DNA from: Desulfosporosinus sp.
GTDB lineage: Bacteria > Bacillota > Desulfitobacteriia > Desulfitobacteriales > Desulfitobacteriaceae
NCBI GenBank assembly: GCA_031292095.1
Contig: JARLHU010000237.1
Location: forward strand, 1-58,723
Direction: 5' to 3'
Length of the DNA stretch: 58,723 bases
Shown: positions 25,645-33,201 of the stretch, one piece after another
Position numbering within the stretch: position 1 is the first letter of the stretch
Layout of the letters: every line of letters begins with the position of its first letter
Notes under the pieces: generated by a model
The model's input: only the letters and a program-made list of their open reading frames with translations
Told to the model about the DNA's origin: nothing
Database searches by the model: none
Translations under genes and position numbers: made by a program

Positions 25645-26319
25645 GTGGCGAACTTTAAAATTTTTCAGGACAATCCTGATCAGGTAAGGGTCAAGATCTT
25701 TGGTAATAATAATGCTGCGTTAAACACGGATTCCTCAGGTAACTTGACAATTACGTCGAGTGGCTTGGCGATCGCGGCCCCGAGCGGCGGACTATCAATT
25801 ACGTCATCAGGTTTGGCAATCGAGCCACCGACGGGCGGTTTGCTTATCACATCCACAGGATTGGCAATTACGTCAAGTGGCTTGGCGATCGCGGCACCGA
25901 CCGGCGGTCTGCCAATTACGTCAAGTGGTTTGGCAATCGAGCCACCGACGGGCGGTTTGCTTATCACATCCGCAGGACTTGCCATCGTCAGTGCAACGAC
26001 AGATGTCTCCGCTACTCGTGCTAATATCATTGATACGGGTGGAAGTGGAGATACAACCTACAATGTTTTAGATGTCCGGACATGGACCTTTGGCATAGTC
26101 AATTCCTCATTAGACACAAACGCCCAGGCCTTGGTAAACTTGCAGATTAGCCCGGATGGGACGAACTGGTTAAATGACGCAAGCCCTGTTACAGTGAACC
26201 AGAATGCTCTCACTTCATTAGTCTCCTCGATATTCCTTAAATATGCGCGAGTATACTATAGCGCAGTGAGTGCATCGAGTGCGGTTACTTTGAATATCTT
26301 CTTCCAGGGAGTATTGTAA
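25645..26319 (+). CDS. DUF6385-type protein with Ser/Gly/Pro repeat stalk
   Basis: 224 residues from GTG 25645 (AAAGGAAGG upstream). After a short head come about seven repeats of the form TSSGLAI-xxPxGG (residues 33-115), low in charge and rich in Ser/Thr, then a C-terminal DUF6385 domain (WTFGIVNSS, LVNLQISPDGTNW, IFLKYARVYY, ending FFQGVL). The stalk replaces the jelly-roll of the other two DUF6385 proteins and could be the acceptor of the divergently encoded glycosyltransferases. The repeat DNA is nearly identical between units, implying recent expansion. Confidence 0.75.
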   Translation: MANFKIFQDNPDQVRVKIFGNNNAALNTDSSGNLTITSSGLAIAAPSGGLSITSSGLAIEPPTGGLLITSTGLAITSSGLAIAAPTGGLPITSSGLAIEPPTGGLLITSAGLAIVSATTDVSATRANIIDTGGSGDTTYNVLDVRTWTFGIVNSSLDTNAQALVNLQISPDGTNWLNDASPVTVNQNALTSLVSSIFLKYARVYYSAVSASSAVTLNIFFQGVL

Positions 26320-26325
26320 GGTACA

Positions 26326-26362
26326 AAGCAAAGGAGACCGGAAATTCCGGTCTCCTTTGCTT
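26326..26362. terminator. Bidirectional terminator
   Basis: A perfect 18-bp stem (AAGCAAAGGAGACCGGAA and complement) lies between the convergent DUF6385 and FkbM-methyltransferase genes. Confidence 0.8.
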
Positions 26363-26389
26363 ATAACAGTCAACTTATGGGAATCGACA

Positions 26390-27178
26390 CTACAGTTCCA
26401 TTAACACATTAGGATAACTACGATTAGCTAAATCGCCAATACTTATAGAAACTGGTTCTCCCTGTGGGGAGAAGTCATGATATCGTGCACCTTGATTAGA
26501 ATACTCCTGTAACAATTTAATAAATGGCTCACCGTCTTGTTGCAACATCTCCCGGTTGTTCTCGAAAATGATCTTTTTGATGCGACCCTCATGAAGAAGC
26601 TTCTCCATGCCCAAGAAACACTGATATTCTCCGCCTTCGATATCAATCTTAATTAAATCCACTTTTTCTATTGTGCTCAGATAAATATCAAGAGGCTCAG
26701 CGGTTAGCTGAATTTCAATGAAACTATCCCCTGGATAGTTCTTGGTATAGTTTTCGTCGTGCTTATTAATGGACGAGTTCCCGATAAATTTTCTTGATAT
26801 ATGGAAGGGTAAGACCGTTCTAGTCGAATAAACTGCCCTATTGATCACTTGGACGTGATCAAACAGATAGTTAAGAGAGACGTTGTCTTGAAGTATAGAG
26901 AAAATCTCAGGATTTGCCTCATAGGCAATGACTTTTCCAGATGATCCTACTAAATAACCGAGTAAGACTGTGAAGTAACCGATGTTAGCGCCAATATCCA
27001 TCACGACGGAGGACTCTTTCACGTGATTAATGAGATACCGGGAAAGGGGTGCCTCGATCAACCCGGTTTGTATAAGTTCGGGCATTAGACCTAAATCCTC
27101 GGAGGGAAGAATTAATTTCCCTCCGCCCCAAGCTGGAAAAACAAGCATCTTCTGATTCCCAATATAGGTTCCGTGCAA
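26390..27178 (-). CDS. FkbM-family methyltransferase
   Basis: 262 residues from TTG 27178 (AAGGAAGGG 6 bases upstream). Methyltransf_21 features: VVMDIGANIGYFTVLLG (motif I), VIAYEANPEIFSILQDNV, VDLIKIDIEGGEYQCFLGM (the diagnostic K-I-D-I-E-G) and IIFENN. FkbM-type enzymes commonly O-methylate sugars of glycans and glycolipids. Flanking surface-protein and glycosyltransferase genes make sugar methylation of a surface glycan the likely job. Confidence 0.88.
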   Translation of the reverse strand: MHGTYIGNQKMLVFPAWGGGKLILPSEDLGLMPELIQTGLIEAPLSRYLINHVKESSVVMDIGANIGYFTVLLGYLVGSSGKVIAYEANPEIFSILQDNVSLNYLFDHVQVINRAVYSTRTVLPFHISRKFIGNSSINKHDENYTKNYPGDSFIEIQLTAEPLDIYLSTIEKVDLIKIDIEGGEYQCFLGMEKLLHEGRIKKIIFENNREMLQQDGEPFIKLLQEYSNQGARYHDFSPQGEPVSISIGDLANRSYPNVLMEL

Positions 27179-27592
27179 AGATTATCCCTTCCTTTTTATA
27201 ATAAATTGCCTTATTCCTCACTATAGAGGGAAAGTAATTGGAACGGATCATTACCCAAACAACGTACATCAAACGTCTTGAAACAAGCGGCGTTATTTTA
27301 TTGCTCAGAAGGGTGTATTAAATGGACATCCATCGAACACATGTCCAATTCGGAGCATAAAATAAATCAAGGTAACAGCTCCTAGAATTTGGCATAGTCG
27401 ATTCCCATGCTTTTTTAAGGGTATAACGAAGAATGAAAATGACATTCCTGTAGGTGCACGGTATAGGTAGCAATTACTGAATTTACAAATATGATACTAG
27501 AAGTAAGACTTATGCTGTTTAAGTTCAACTATACTTCAGATGGATAAATTAGCTGAGTAAGTTCCCAGTTTGAAAGTGAGGTAAAGGTAGCA
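27179..27592. other. Intergenic stretch, no gene seen
   Basis: About 410 bases between divergent genes. Both strands are broken by frequent stops. I see no terminator, riboswitch or promoter that I would defend. Confidence 0.5.
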
Positions 27593-28042
27593 GTGACTAG
27601 TCTGATTACTGTTAGTTTTTGCGGTGTTCTGCTTTTGGTATTACTTATGATGCTTCTGAAATTACGCACGAGCTATCACGAGATCGATGAAAAGTATGGT
27701 AAACCTTATAAGGCGAAATTAGTCAAAATGAGCGGTGGCCACCCGGAGTTAGAACGAGGGTCGATGGCTATTTCATTTCACCCTAAGGATGCAATAGCAT
27801 TTAATCGCAAAGTTTTTCTATTCTCTCAGATCAGCTCAATCAAGATTATTTCTAAGTCGCCTATAGAATCAAAAAATAGTATAAAGGCAGCTGTGAACTC
27901 TGGGGTAGAAGAACAATATCTTTGCATTGCAGTGACGGATGAATATGGTGAGCATGAAGTTGTTTTTACAACAAAATCGGAGTTTAAAGAAGTTGCAAAT
28001 CTGTTGATACAAAAATGGAATAAGTATAACCTTCTAATCTAG
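27593..28042 (+). CDS. Membrane-anchored protein of unknown function
   Basis: 149 residues from GTG 27593 with GAGGTAAAGG upstream. An N-terminal transmembrane helix (VSFCGVLLLVLLMMLLKL) precedes a soluble beta-rich domain in which FHPKDAIAFNRKVFLFSQIS and EVVFTTKSEFKEVANLLIQK resemble a PH-like fold (strands closed by a C-terminal helix). This resemblance is from pattern only. It stands alone just before the gas vesicle cluster on the same strand. Confidence 0.6.
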   Translation: MTSLITVSFCGVLLLVLLMMLLKLRTSYHEIDEKYGKPYKAKLVKMSGGHPELERGSMAISFHPKDAIAFNRKVFLFSQISSIKIISKSPIESKNSIKAAVNSGVEEQYLCIAVTDEYGEHEVVFTTKSEFKEVANLLIQKWNKYNLLI

Positions 28043-28168
28043 TTAGGTATTCGATTCTGTGATCATGTTCGATCTTCAGCCATATTGTGGATTTGGTAAC
28101 AGCGAGTGTCTGCAACACATACAGTGTAAGGAAAACAGAGATGGGGAATTAATTGCTGAAAAGCCTGC

Positions 28169-28196
28169 ACACCTTCCCTAGAGTTGACATAAATTG
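28169..28196 (+). promoter_or_regulatory. Sigma-K-like promoter candidate before the first gvpA
   Basis: AC at 28169-28170, 17 bases, then CATAAATTG at 28188-28196, about 80 bases before gvpA. The -35 context CACACCTT recurs at other candidates. The last base of the -10 deviates from CATANNNTA. Confidence 0.4.
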
Positions 28197-28275
28197 GGAG
28201 TAGGGGAGAGGGGCAGTACACTGTTAGCGGAAATCCCCCAAAAATCTTTTAAAATTTGAAAGGTAGGTAATCAGA

Positions 28276-28482
28276 ATGAAAAAGGACATTGATTCTTCAA
28301 GCTTAGCAGAAGTTGTGGATCGTATTTTAGACAAAGGTATCGTTATTGATGCATATGTAAGGGTATCGCTTGTCGGTATTGAACTTCTTGCCATCGATGC
28401 TCGGATCGTAATCGCGAGTGTTAACACCTGGTTGAGATATGCTGCAGCGGTTGGCTTAACAGAACTTCATCACGAATTCTAG
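28276..28482 (+). CDS. gvpA: Gas vesicle structural protein GvpA, copy 1
   Basis: 68 residues, with the GvpA core [20 protein letters not shown] followed by [20 protein letters not shown], then a helix ending in a short tail. GvpA is the hydrophobic rib protein that polymerises into the gas-permeable vesicle wall. ATG 28276 follows AAAGGTAGG. First gene of the gvp cluster. Compared with the two copies at 34758 and 35090 it has Ala rather than Cys in the YAxAVG segment and a different C-terminus. Confidence 0.95.
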   Translation: MKKDIDSSSLAEVVDRILDKGIVIDAYVRVSLVGIELLAIDARIVIASVNTWLRYAAAVGLTELHHEF

Positions 28483-28499
28483 ATTGGGTCTGGTTTGCT

Positions 28500-28530
28500 A
28501 GGGAGGGGGAAAAACTCCCTCCTGTTTATT
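28500..28530 (+). terminator. G-rich hairpin after gvpA copy 1
   Basis: AGGGAG pairs with CTCCCT around a GGGG/AAAAA loop, then TGTTTATTTAT. Similar hairpins follow the other two gvpA genes. It may act as an attenuator that leaves gvpA mRNA in excess over downstream genes. Confidence 0.55.
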
Positions 28531-28548
28531 TATTATGCAAAGGAGAAA

Positions 28549-28968
28549 ATGATGAGTATGAATCTTGCCGAATTAGGGCGTGTGTTATGCAAGGAGTTTG
28601 ACCAAAGAGAGCACGAATTGAAAACATTCCATTCGGAAATTCGTACAAAAGTAATAAATGATAGGGAAGAACTTGTTAAGCTGCGGGAAGCTGACCGTGC
28701 TAATCAACAGATAGCTAGAACACAAATTTGGGAAGATACTAGTGGTTTGCTAACCAAGTATGGAGTTGAAAAAAAGACCATGGAGCAGGGTCTGATGGCA
28801 GACAGAGTTGCGCAAATCAATGAGATGAAAACTTGGGTTAAAGAGAAGGGAGAAGACTTGAAGGGCTGGTATAAAGCTGGAAGTTATATGTTGAGAAAGC
28901 CTGAAGAGGAACTCAAGGGCGGCCATAAAGCTGGAGAGTATATGGTAAGAAAGCGTACAGGGAGGTAA
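28549..28968 (+). CDS. Gas-vesicle-cluster coiled-coil protein
   Basis: About 140 residues from one of three closely spaced ATGs (28549, 28552, 28558); AGGAG at 28541 favours 28552. Mostly charged helix (residues 5-100, coiled-coil-like, VLCKEFDQREHELKTFHSEI). The C-terminus has a duplicated 18-residue unit, KAGSYMLRKPEEELKG then KAGEYMVRKRTGR. It does not match a Gvp family I can name with confidence; location between gvpA and gvpN suggests a GvpP/Q/R-like accessory. Downstream gvpN starts 5 bases after its stop codon. Confidence 0.7.
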   Translation: MMSMNLAELGRVLCKEFDQREHELKTFHSEIRTKVINDREELVKLREADRANQQIARTQIWEDTSGLLTKYGVEKKTMEQGLMADRVAQINEMKTWVKEKGEDLKGWYKAGSYMLRKPEEELKGGHKAGEYMVRKRTGR

Positions 28969-28973
28969 GAGAA

Positions 28974-29858
28974 TTGCCGGATGCATTTATCGAAACTGCA
29001 TATTTTAAGAACCTAACGGACCACGCTTTGCTCTATCTCCAGGCCGGTTATGCTGTTCATTTTTGTGGGCCGGCCGGAACGGGGAAGACGGCTCTGGCGA
29101 TGCATATCGCTGAGCTTTTGGGTCGTCCGGTTATTACGCTCCAGGGCAATGATGAGTATAAACCCTCCGATCTGGTCGGAGGGAACTCTGGAATGCGTAG
29201 GAAGAAATTACTCGATAACTATGTTCATTCTGTATGGAAGGCTGAAGAATCTATGGATAGTGTTTGGTATGATGGAAGAATAAGTCATGCCTGTAGAAAC
29301 GGCTATACGTTTGTCTATGACGACTTCACTCGTTCCAGACCAGAAACCAATAATGTACTCCTCTCAGTCCTACAGGAGAAGACCTTGGATTTATCTGCAC
29401 TTCAAAAAGGAGAGACAAGGTTAGCTGTCCACCCTGATTTTTCGATGCTTTTCACCAGTAATCCATCAGAATATGCAGGGGTACACGTGCTTCAGGATGC
29501 TCTGAAAGACCGTGTTATCACTATAGCGATAAAAGGTTTAGACCGTGAGTCCGAAGTAGCCATTGTTGCAGGGCGATCAGGTCTGCCCTGGCGCGAAGCG
29601 GCAAGAGTTGTAGATATCGTTCGTGGGATTCGAGGAAATGATGTTAAGAAGCCCAGTATTCGTGCAGCAATCATGGTCGCCACGATCTTGGCTACCAAAG
29701 GATCAAAGCCTGTTCGTGCGAACCCATTATTCCACCAGATTCTAATGGATGTTATCGGGTCGGAATTTTCCAGCGAAAACGATTCCGATGACAATTCTTT
29801 GTTAGTAAAACGTATTGACGAAGAATTAGATAAATATACCCCTGAAGATAGGAAGTGA
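28974..29858 (+). CDS. gvpN: Gas vesicle AAA+ ATPase GvpN
   Basis: 294 residues from TTG 28974, with GGAGG 8 bases upstream. A MoxR-like AAA+ core: Walker A GPAGTGKT at residues 32-39, Walker B FVYDDF near residue 118, sensor-like LFTSNPSEYAGVH, and DRVITIAI. GvpN is needed for maturation and growth of gas vesicles, probably as an ATP-driven remodeller with GvpO. It is tightly linked to both neighbours; its stop overlaps the start region of the next gene. Confidence 0.95.
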   Translation: MPDAFIETAYFKNLTDHALLYLQAGYAVHFCGPAGTGKTALAMHIAELLGRPVITLQGNDEYKPSDLVGGNSGMRRKKLLDNYVHSVWKAEESMDSVWYDGRISHACRNGYTFVYDDFTRSRPETNNVLLSVLQEKTLDLSALQKGETRLAVHPDFSMLFTSNPSEYAGVHVLQDALKDRVITIAIKGLDRESEVAIVAGRSGLPWREAARVVDIVRGIRGNDVKKPSIRAAIMVATILATKGSKPVRANPLFHQILMDVIGSEFSSENDSDDNSLLVKRIDEELDKYTPEDRK

Positions 29859-29860
29859 AA

Positions 29861-30103
29861 ATGATGCGTCAAGCTCCACCTTTAAGGCCGAAGCTAATAC
29901 GACCTGCAACCCGCGATCATAAACCAAGTTTTTTTCAGATGCACGTGTATGATCAGGAACTCTATCGACTCGAGGCTGAGCAAGCAGAGATAGCCAAACG
30001 GGTCAGCGTGATCGAGGAGAGGGTAAAGGTCGTTCAAAAGGAGTTGCAAAAACTTGAACAGACACTCAAAAAACGTGTGTCCAACCTACGTACTGATTAT
30101 TGA
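29861..30103 (+). CDS. Small coiled-coil gas vesicle accessory protein
   Basis: 80 residues from ATG 29861 (AGGAAG 6 bases upstream; GTG 29855 is in frame). A basic, Pro-rich head (RQAPPLRPKLIRPA) is followed by a single long heptad helix from residue 35 to the end (LYRLEAEQAEIAKRVSVIEE onward). Size and position match the small coiled-coil Gvp accessories (GvpR/GvpS-like) of Firmicutes clusters, but the exact orthologue is uncertain. Translation is probably coupled to gvpN. Confidence 0.65.
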   Translation: MMRQAPPLRPKLIRPATRDHKPSFFQMHVYDQELYRLEAEQAEIAKRVSVIEERVKVVQKELQKLEQTLKKRVSNLRTDY

Positions 30104-30213
30104 ATATTAATGCATTGTCTTTAAAAGAAAACCATTAATGTAATAATCTTTGTCATGATTTCTGATCCCTATCATATATATGTCATAGGCAAGGTTAGGG
30201 AGGGGGTCAGATC

Positions 30214-30438
30214 ATGGCATTAAGTAAGAGCGTAGAGTCAAGTAGTTTAGCGGAGGTCATTGACCGTATTCTTGACAAGGGGATTGTCATTGATGCCTTT
30301 GTTCGGATTTCATTGGTTGGAATCGAACTCATCACCATTGAAGCGCGAAGTGTGATCGCTTCAGTGGATACTTATTTAAAATACGCTTCCGCCATCGGGC
30401 TTACCCTTGCTGATTCTTCCTCGATAATGAAGTTTTAA
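30214..30438 (+). CDS. GvpA-family protein (GvpA/GvpB-like)
   Basis: 74 residues from ATG 30214. GvpA core: [20 protein letters not shown] followed by [20 protein letters not shown], with an N-terminal extension (ALSKSVE) and a Ser-rich tail instead of the His/Asp-rich tail of the three gvpA copies. It is close enough to be an alternative rib protein or a minor wall or nucleator form. It is followed closely by gvpO. Confidence 0.88.
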   Translation: MALSKSVESSSLAEVIDRILDKGIVIDAFVRISLVGIELITIEARSVIASVDTYLKYASAIGLTLADSSSIMKF

Positions 30439-30452
30439 GGAGGAGATTAAGC

Positions 30453-30728
30453 ATGGATATCCAACAACTGGTCAGTGACGTAAAAACCTTCTTCCAAAGT
30501 GTCTTGAAAAAGGAAGCCAATGTCATTGGAGTTAAGCGGCGCGAAAACGGCTGGATTGTGCATGTTGAAACGATCGAGGATTCAGACTACCAGCGGAGGC
30601 GTGCTCTTGATGACGTTGTGGGCATTTATGAGGTGGAAGTCGGTACTAATTATGAGATTTCAGGGTATAAGCGGATCAGTTTGCGTGAACGGGATGAAAT
30701 TGGCAAAATCGATGACGCAGATTTTTAA
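30453..30728 (+). CDS. gvpO: Gas vesicle protein GvpO
   Basis: 91 residues from ATG 30453 with GGAGGAGAT upstream. GvpO pattern: GVKRRENGWIVHVETIEDSD, then R-R-R-A-L-D-D-V-V-G-I-Y-E-V-E-V, and a GYKRISLRER strand. GvpO is an essential accessory that works with GvpN. Order gvpN - small coiled coil - gvpA-like - gvpO is consistent with one transcript. Confidence 0.92.
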   Translation: MDIQQLVSDVKTFFQSVLKKEANVIGVKRRENGWIVHVETIEDSDYQRRRALDDVVGIYEVEVGTNYEISGYKRISLRERDEIGKIDDADF

Positions 30729-30801
30729 GTCGTATCGTGAGCAAGACTTTCTTTATTAAGTACTAAGTCTGTTAGTTTACTTTTGGGTGGTATAGAATCA
30801 G

Positions 30802-30860
30802 TGCAACTAAGGCTTCTGCCGACGCCTAATAGGCTTGGCACAAGCCAAGTTTTCTTTATA
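30802..30860 (+). repeat. Palindromic element, copy B, in front of gvpF
   Basis: From GCAACTAAGGCTTC to GTTTTCTTTATA. GGCTT and AAGCC form a hairpin, and an upstream GGC-rich arm can compete with it. It shares the order of landmarks with the element at 13812-13865. The gvpF ribosome site begins right after it, so it could attenuate the second half of the gvp cluster. Confidence 0.5.
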
Positions 30861-30873
30861 AGGAGTGGGGAAT

Positions 30874-31596
30874 TTGTATTACGGTTTCGGTATTATTCGG
30901 GCAAACTCCCTTAACGTCGAATTGTTAAAAAAATTAAGCCTTAACCAAGAGCTTCCCTGCCTCATAGTCGAAGGGGAACTTGGGATGATCTGCGCAGAGA
31001 TTGCAGTGGACTCGATGGCAACGGCGACCAGAGAAAGTATGAGTCGCTACACTGAGGTACTTTGTCAGGTTATTAAGTACACTACGGTAGTCCCTTTGCG
31101 TTTTGGAACCTTATTTGATCAAGAAGAAGAAATTCGCAAGGTTCTTCGAAAAGAGAAAAAAAGTTATTTGAAATTTCTTACCGACCTTGACAACAAAATA
31201 GAAGTAGAACTCAAGGTGTGGTGGAAAAAAGAGAGTTTCCAAGAAACCATGATGAAAAATAAACGTTTAGGTCGTTGGAAAAAAGCATTAGAAAGAGGGG
31301 AAGGTCAGGGCTACGATGTCGTGGAGTTTGGCAAAGCAATTATGGAAGTTGCGGATTATGAACGTAAAGAAGTAGAAAAATCCATTCTCGCTACGCTTCG
31401 TCCCTTAGCTGTCGAGTGGGTGGTTAAAGATCCAATGGATGAATTCCAAGCCTTTGATGGAGTATATTTAGTTGAACGCCAGAAGGAAGAGGACTTTGAC
31501 CAAGCCGTCGGTGTTCTTTATGAAAAGTGTTCGGAGACGATGATTTTTAAATATACCGGCCCTTGGGCTCCGCATCACTTTGTTAATGAAAAGTGA
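30874..31596 (+). CDS. gvpF: Gas vesicle protein GvpF/GvpL, first copy
   Basis: 240 residues from TTG 30874 (AAGGAG 9 bases upstream; the GTG at 30865 touches it). GvpL/GvpF family: YYGFGIIRAN start, VVPLRFGTLFDQEEEI (the diagnostic P-x-R-F-G-T), a helical middle, and the C-terminal FKYTGPWAPHHF (G-P-W-x-P-x-x-F). Family members nucleate or cap growing vesicles and interact with GvpA. One of three GvpF/L paralogues here. Confidence 0.93.
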   Translation: MYYGFGIIRANSLNVELLKKLSLNQELPCLIVEGELGMICAEIAVDSMATATRESMSRYTEVLCQVIKYTTVVPLRFGTLFDQEEEIRKVLRKEKKSYLKFLTDLDNKIEVELKVWWKKESFQETMMKNKRLGRWKKALERGEGQGYDVVEFGKAIMEVADYERKEVEKSILATLRPLAVEWVVKDPMDEFQAFDGVYLVERQKEEDFDQAVGVLYEKCSETMIFKYTGPWAPHHFVNEK

Positions 31597-31681
31597 ATTC
31601 ATTTACGAAGAAGCCCCGACGGTCATGGACGAAGCGACCACTCTTATTGAAGCGCGGGTCTTGGAAATTGGATTAACGTAA
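31586..31681 (+). CDS. Possible 31-residue acidic peptide overlapping the gvpF end
   Basis: An ATG inside the last codons of gvpF (31586) opens a frame of 31 codons ending TAA 31679-31681. The product (MKSEFIYEEAPTVMDEATTL and onward) is acidic and helical. There is no separate ribosome site, so expression would depend on coupling to gvpF. Codon choice looks coding-like. It fills the otherwise empty gap before gvpG. It could equally be chance. Confidence 0.3.
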   Translation: MKSEFIYEEAPTVMDEATTLIEARVLEIGLT

Positions 31682-31713
31682 CTTTAATTCTTGGTCTGGA
31701 GGACGGAAAAAGT

Positions 31714-31923
31714 ATGTTTTTTAAATTTCCAATTTGGGCGATCAAACAAGTCATTGTACATGCAGAGGCAGAGTATTTTAGCCCTGAAGCCATTCGGCGA
31801 GAACTTAGCCAACGGCAATATATGTTGGAAAATAAAGAAATTACGTTAGAAGAATATCGTGAACATGAAATGCGACTTTTTGAACGATTGATGGTAGGAC
31901 AGAAAAGAGGAATCGAAGAATGA
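31714..31923 (+). CDS. gvpG: Gas vesicle protein GvpG
   Basis: 69 residues from ATG 31714 (GGAGG about 11 bases upstream). GvpG pattern: a hydrophobic start (FFKFPIWAIKQVI) then one amphipathic helix with R-R-E-L-S-Q-R-Q-Y-M-L-E and ITLEEYREHEMRLFERL. GvpG is a small accessory that occurs between the gvpF and gvpL genes, as here. ATGA overlap with the next gene. Confidence 0.92.
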   Translation: MFFKFPIWAIKQVIVHAEAEYFSPEAIRRELSQRQYMLENKEITLEEYREHEMRLFERLMVGQKRGIEE

Positions 31924-33008
31924 AGTGGTCCCTTGGTGGGTGGGAAGAAAACGTAGAAAGGCTTGTAAATCAATGTGCGGACAAGGTTATCTTAGAATTA
32001 GAAGAGGCCATTATGGCACGTTTGAGAGGTGCAGGTGAAGCTGTTGTCCAGGGCCTTTTTCAGGATCAATCTTATCGAAGAGATTCGACGACAGTGCAAG
32101 AGGCCTTAGAAAAGGAGAACGACGACACTGCACCTCAAATTCAAATTTGTGAGATCTATAAAACTTGTCCAGATAGCACGGTGTGTGATTTCAGCGGGTC
32201 TGATTCCATACCATATACCGATGAAGAGTTGTTGTACGCGTTTGGTATTATTGAAGCAAATCAAGGGGATATTGTTGATTTGCTTGGCATGGAGGACAGG
32301 CCATGTCGCATTGTTGAGAATAGAACTCTGGGTATGATTGTCTGCTCAGTCTCTCGAAAAGAGTACAATGAAGAGTCACTCCATCATTATATGGAGGATA
32401 TGGCCTGGGTAGAGAGTCATGCGCGGCGTCACGAAGAGATCCTATTAAAAACAATGGAGGGCAGGTCTGTCATTCCCCTACCATTTTGTACGATCTTTAC
32501 CGATGAGGAAAATATCAAACGACAATTAAGGCAGAATGCCGAGAGACTAAAAGAAGATTTGCAAAGATTGGAAAATCACAAGGAGATGCATGTCAAACTT
32601 TTTGTCAATCGTAAGCAACTTATAGAAAAACTCCAAGAAAATCTACCGTATTCTGGTGGACAAAGCGGAGGGGGGTATTTTCAGAAACGCCAATGGGAGA
32701 AGAAGATACAAGAGGAAATGGATCGGCTTCTGGACGACTATGGCGAATCTCTTTATCAAGATCTAAACAATATTTCTGCAGAAGCACGCCTCTTAGATAA
32801 GGCTGGAGTTGTTGTACCGGAGGGACTGCAGCTTGTTTTTGCGGTACATTATCTGATGGCTAAGGAACATAGTGAAGAATGGGATAAAAAGCTTGCAGAG
32901 TTTGACGAAGTGGCTGATCCATTAGGCTTTACTTTGGATGTATCCGGTCCTTGGCCTCCCTATCACTTTTCACGGTTAATTAATGAGGAGGAGACTAAGG
33001 ATGGGTAA
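31920..33008 (+). CDS. gvpL: Gas vesicle protein GvpL/GvpF, extended second copy
   Basis: 362 residues, about 100 more than usual. Residues 1-95 are an extra N-terminal domain (helical, acidic, NVERLVNQCADKVILELEEA) not seen in the other two paralogues. The GvpL/F fold then begins at LLYAFGIIEANQGDI, with RSVIPLPFCTIFTDEENI (F-C-T in place of F-G-T) and the C-terminal LDVSGPWPPYHF. Coupled by ATGA to gvpG. The extension may anchor this copy to another component. Confidence 0.92.
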   Translation: MKWSLGGWEENVERLVNQCADKVILELEEAIMARLRGAGEAVVQGLFQDQSYRRDSTTVQEALEKENDDTAPQIQICEIYKTCPDSTVCDFSGSDSIPYTDEELLYAFGIIEANQGDIVDLLGMEDRPCRIVENRTLGMIVCSVSRKEYNEESLHHYMEDMAWVESHARRHEEILLKTMEGRSVIPLPFCTIFTDEENIKRQLRQNAERLKEDLQRLENHKEMHVKLFVNRKQLIEKLQENLPYSGGQSGGGYFQKRQWEKKIQEEMDRLLDDYGESLYQDLNNISAEARLLDKAGVVVPEGLQLVFAVHYLMAKEHSEEWDKKLAEFDEVADPLGFTLDVSGPWPPYHFSRLINEEETKDG

Positions 33009-33201
33009 TATTTCAAAATCAAAACAAGTGACGCTCCTTGCAGTCGTAGAGAAATTGCTCGATAAAGGTGTCGTTATCTCCGGTGATCTTATTCTTAGCT
33101 GTGGCAATGTTGATTTAGTTTATTTGAATTTAAAAGTTGTCCTCACCTCAGTACAGACAATGCTCGAAGGGAATACCTCGAAGATAGACGTGAATTTATG
33201 A
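33001..33201 (+). CDS. GvpA-family minor protein (GvpJ/M/S type)
   Basis: 66 residues from ATG 33001, overlapping the end of the preceding gene. A shortened GvpA core with LLAVVEKLLDKGVVISGDLI and a changed second strand (VDLVYLNLKVVLTSVQTML). Lacking the R-V-S-L-V-G-I segment of true GvpA, it is a GvpJ/GvpM/GvpS-type minor protein thought to nucleate or cap vesicles. Its last codons overlap the ATG of the next GvpF/L gene. Confidence 0.82.
   Translation: MGNISKSKQVTLLAVVEKLLDKGVVISGDLILSCGNVDLVYLNLKVVLTSVQTMLEGNTSKIDVNL

Noticed and set aside
25680..26071. ORFs overlapping the repeat stalk of the DUF6385 gene in other frames
   Set aside because: They arise from the repeat periodicity; the frame with the ribosome site and DUF6385 domain is the real one.
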